From contig CALCHY010000363.1 in NCBI GenBank assembly GCA_937907415.1, positions 1 to 6,702 on the forward strand: a stretch of DNA of 6,702 nt, read 5' to 3'. Both the position numbers and the translations under genes were made by a program. Positions within the stretch are counted from its first letter, which is position 1, and each line of letters starts with the position of its first letter. The notes below the pieces were generated by a model. The model did no database searches and was not told the origin of the DNA. It saw nothing but the letters and a program-made list of their open reading frames with translations. This DNA is from an uncultured Trueperaceae bacterium (GTDB taxonomy: Bacteria > Deinococcota > Deinococci > Deinococcales > Trueperaceae). Of the stretch, positions 6,695 through 6,702 are shown one piece after another.

Positions 6695-6702
6695 GAAGCC
6701 GG

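Overview
The window is GC-rich, densely coded bacterial DNA. Codons end mostly in G or C, and two of the gene junctions are 4-bp ATGA overlaps. The export of a gamma-glutamyltransferase and of a large PIG-L protein with NEW3-like and CBM9-like modules would suit a heterotrophic environmental bacterium. A Deinococcota/Trueperaceae-like or similar high-GC lineage is a guess. No rRNA, tRNA, phage or transposon marker is present to fix the taxonomy.

Left part (1-2398, + strand): this is the tail of an operon. The C-terminal end of an unrecognised Ala-rich protein overlaps the start of a metal-dependent cyclase/kynurenine-formamidase-fold hydrolase by 4 bp. That gene in turn overlaps a MmgE/PrpD-family protein by 4 bp. 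The tight coupling suggests that the hydrolase and the PrpD-fold dehydratase/decarboxylase/epimerase act on related small carboxylic acids. The substrate cannot be read from the sequence, and no kynurenine or methylcitrate pathway gene is visible.

Middle (2399-4228, + strand): after a 129-bp gap lies a complete exported gamma-glutamyltransferase. It has a signal peptide, an intact autoprocessing threonine and an E. coli-type lid loop. It probably salvages extracellular glutathione or other gamma-glutamyl compounds.

Right part (4229-6702): a strong GC-rich hairpin with a 20-bp stem sits between the convergent ggt and PIG-L genes and probably ends transcription from both sides. The - strand gene is a 748-residue secreted PIG-L deacetylase with two NEW3-like beta-sandwich segments and a C-terminal CBM9-like domain, pointing to an extracellular glycan or glycoconjugate substrate. 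Its leader holds a second, stronger Shine-Dalgarno followed by a 25-codon GTG-initiated reading frame that ends inside the PIG-L start region. This is a possible translational-coupling device and the least ordinary feature of the window.

No CRISPR array, insertion sequence or recognisable defence system was seen. Most of the window is ordinary metabolic and secreted-enzyme sequence. The points worth following are the uncharacterised cyclase-MmgE/PrpD module, the multidomain PIG-L protein and its leader frame.
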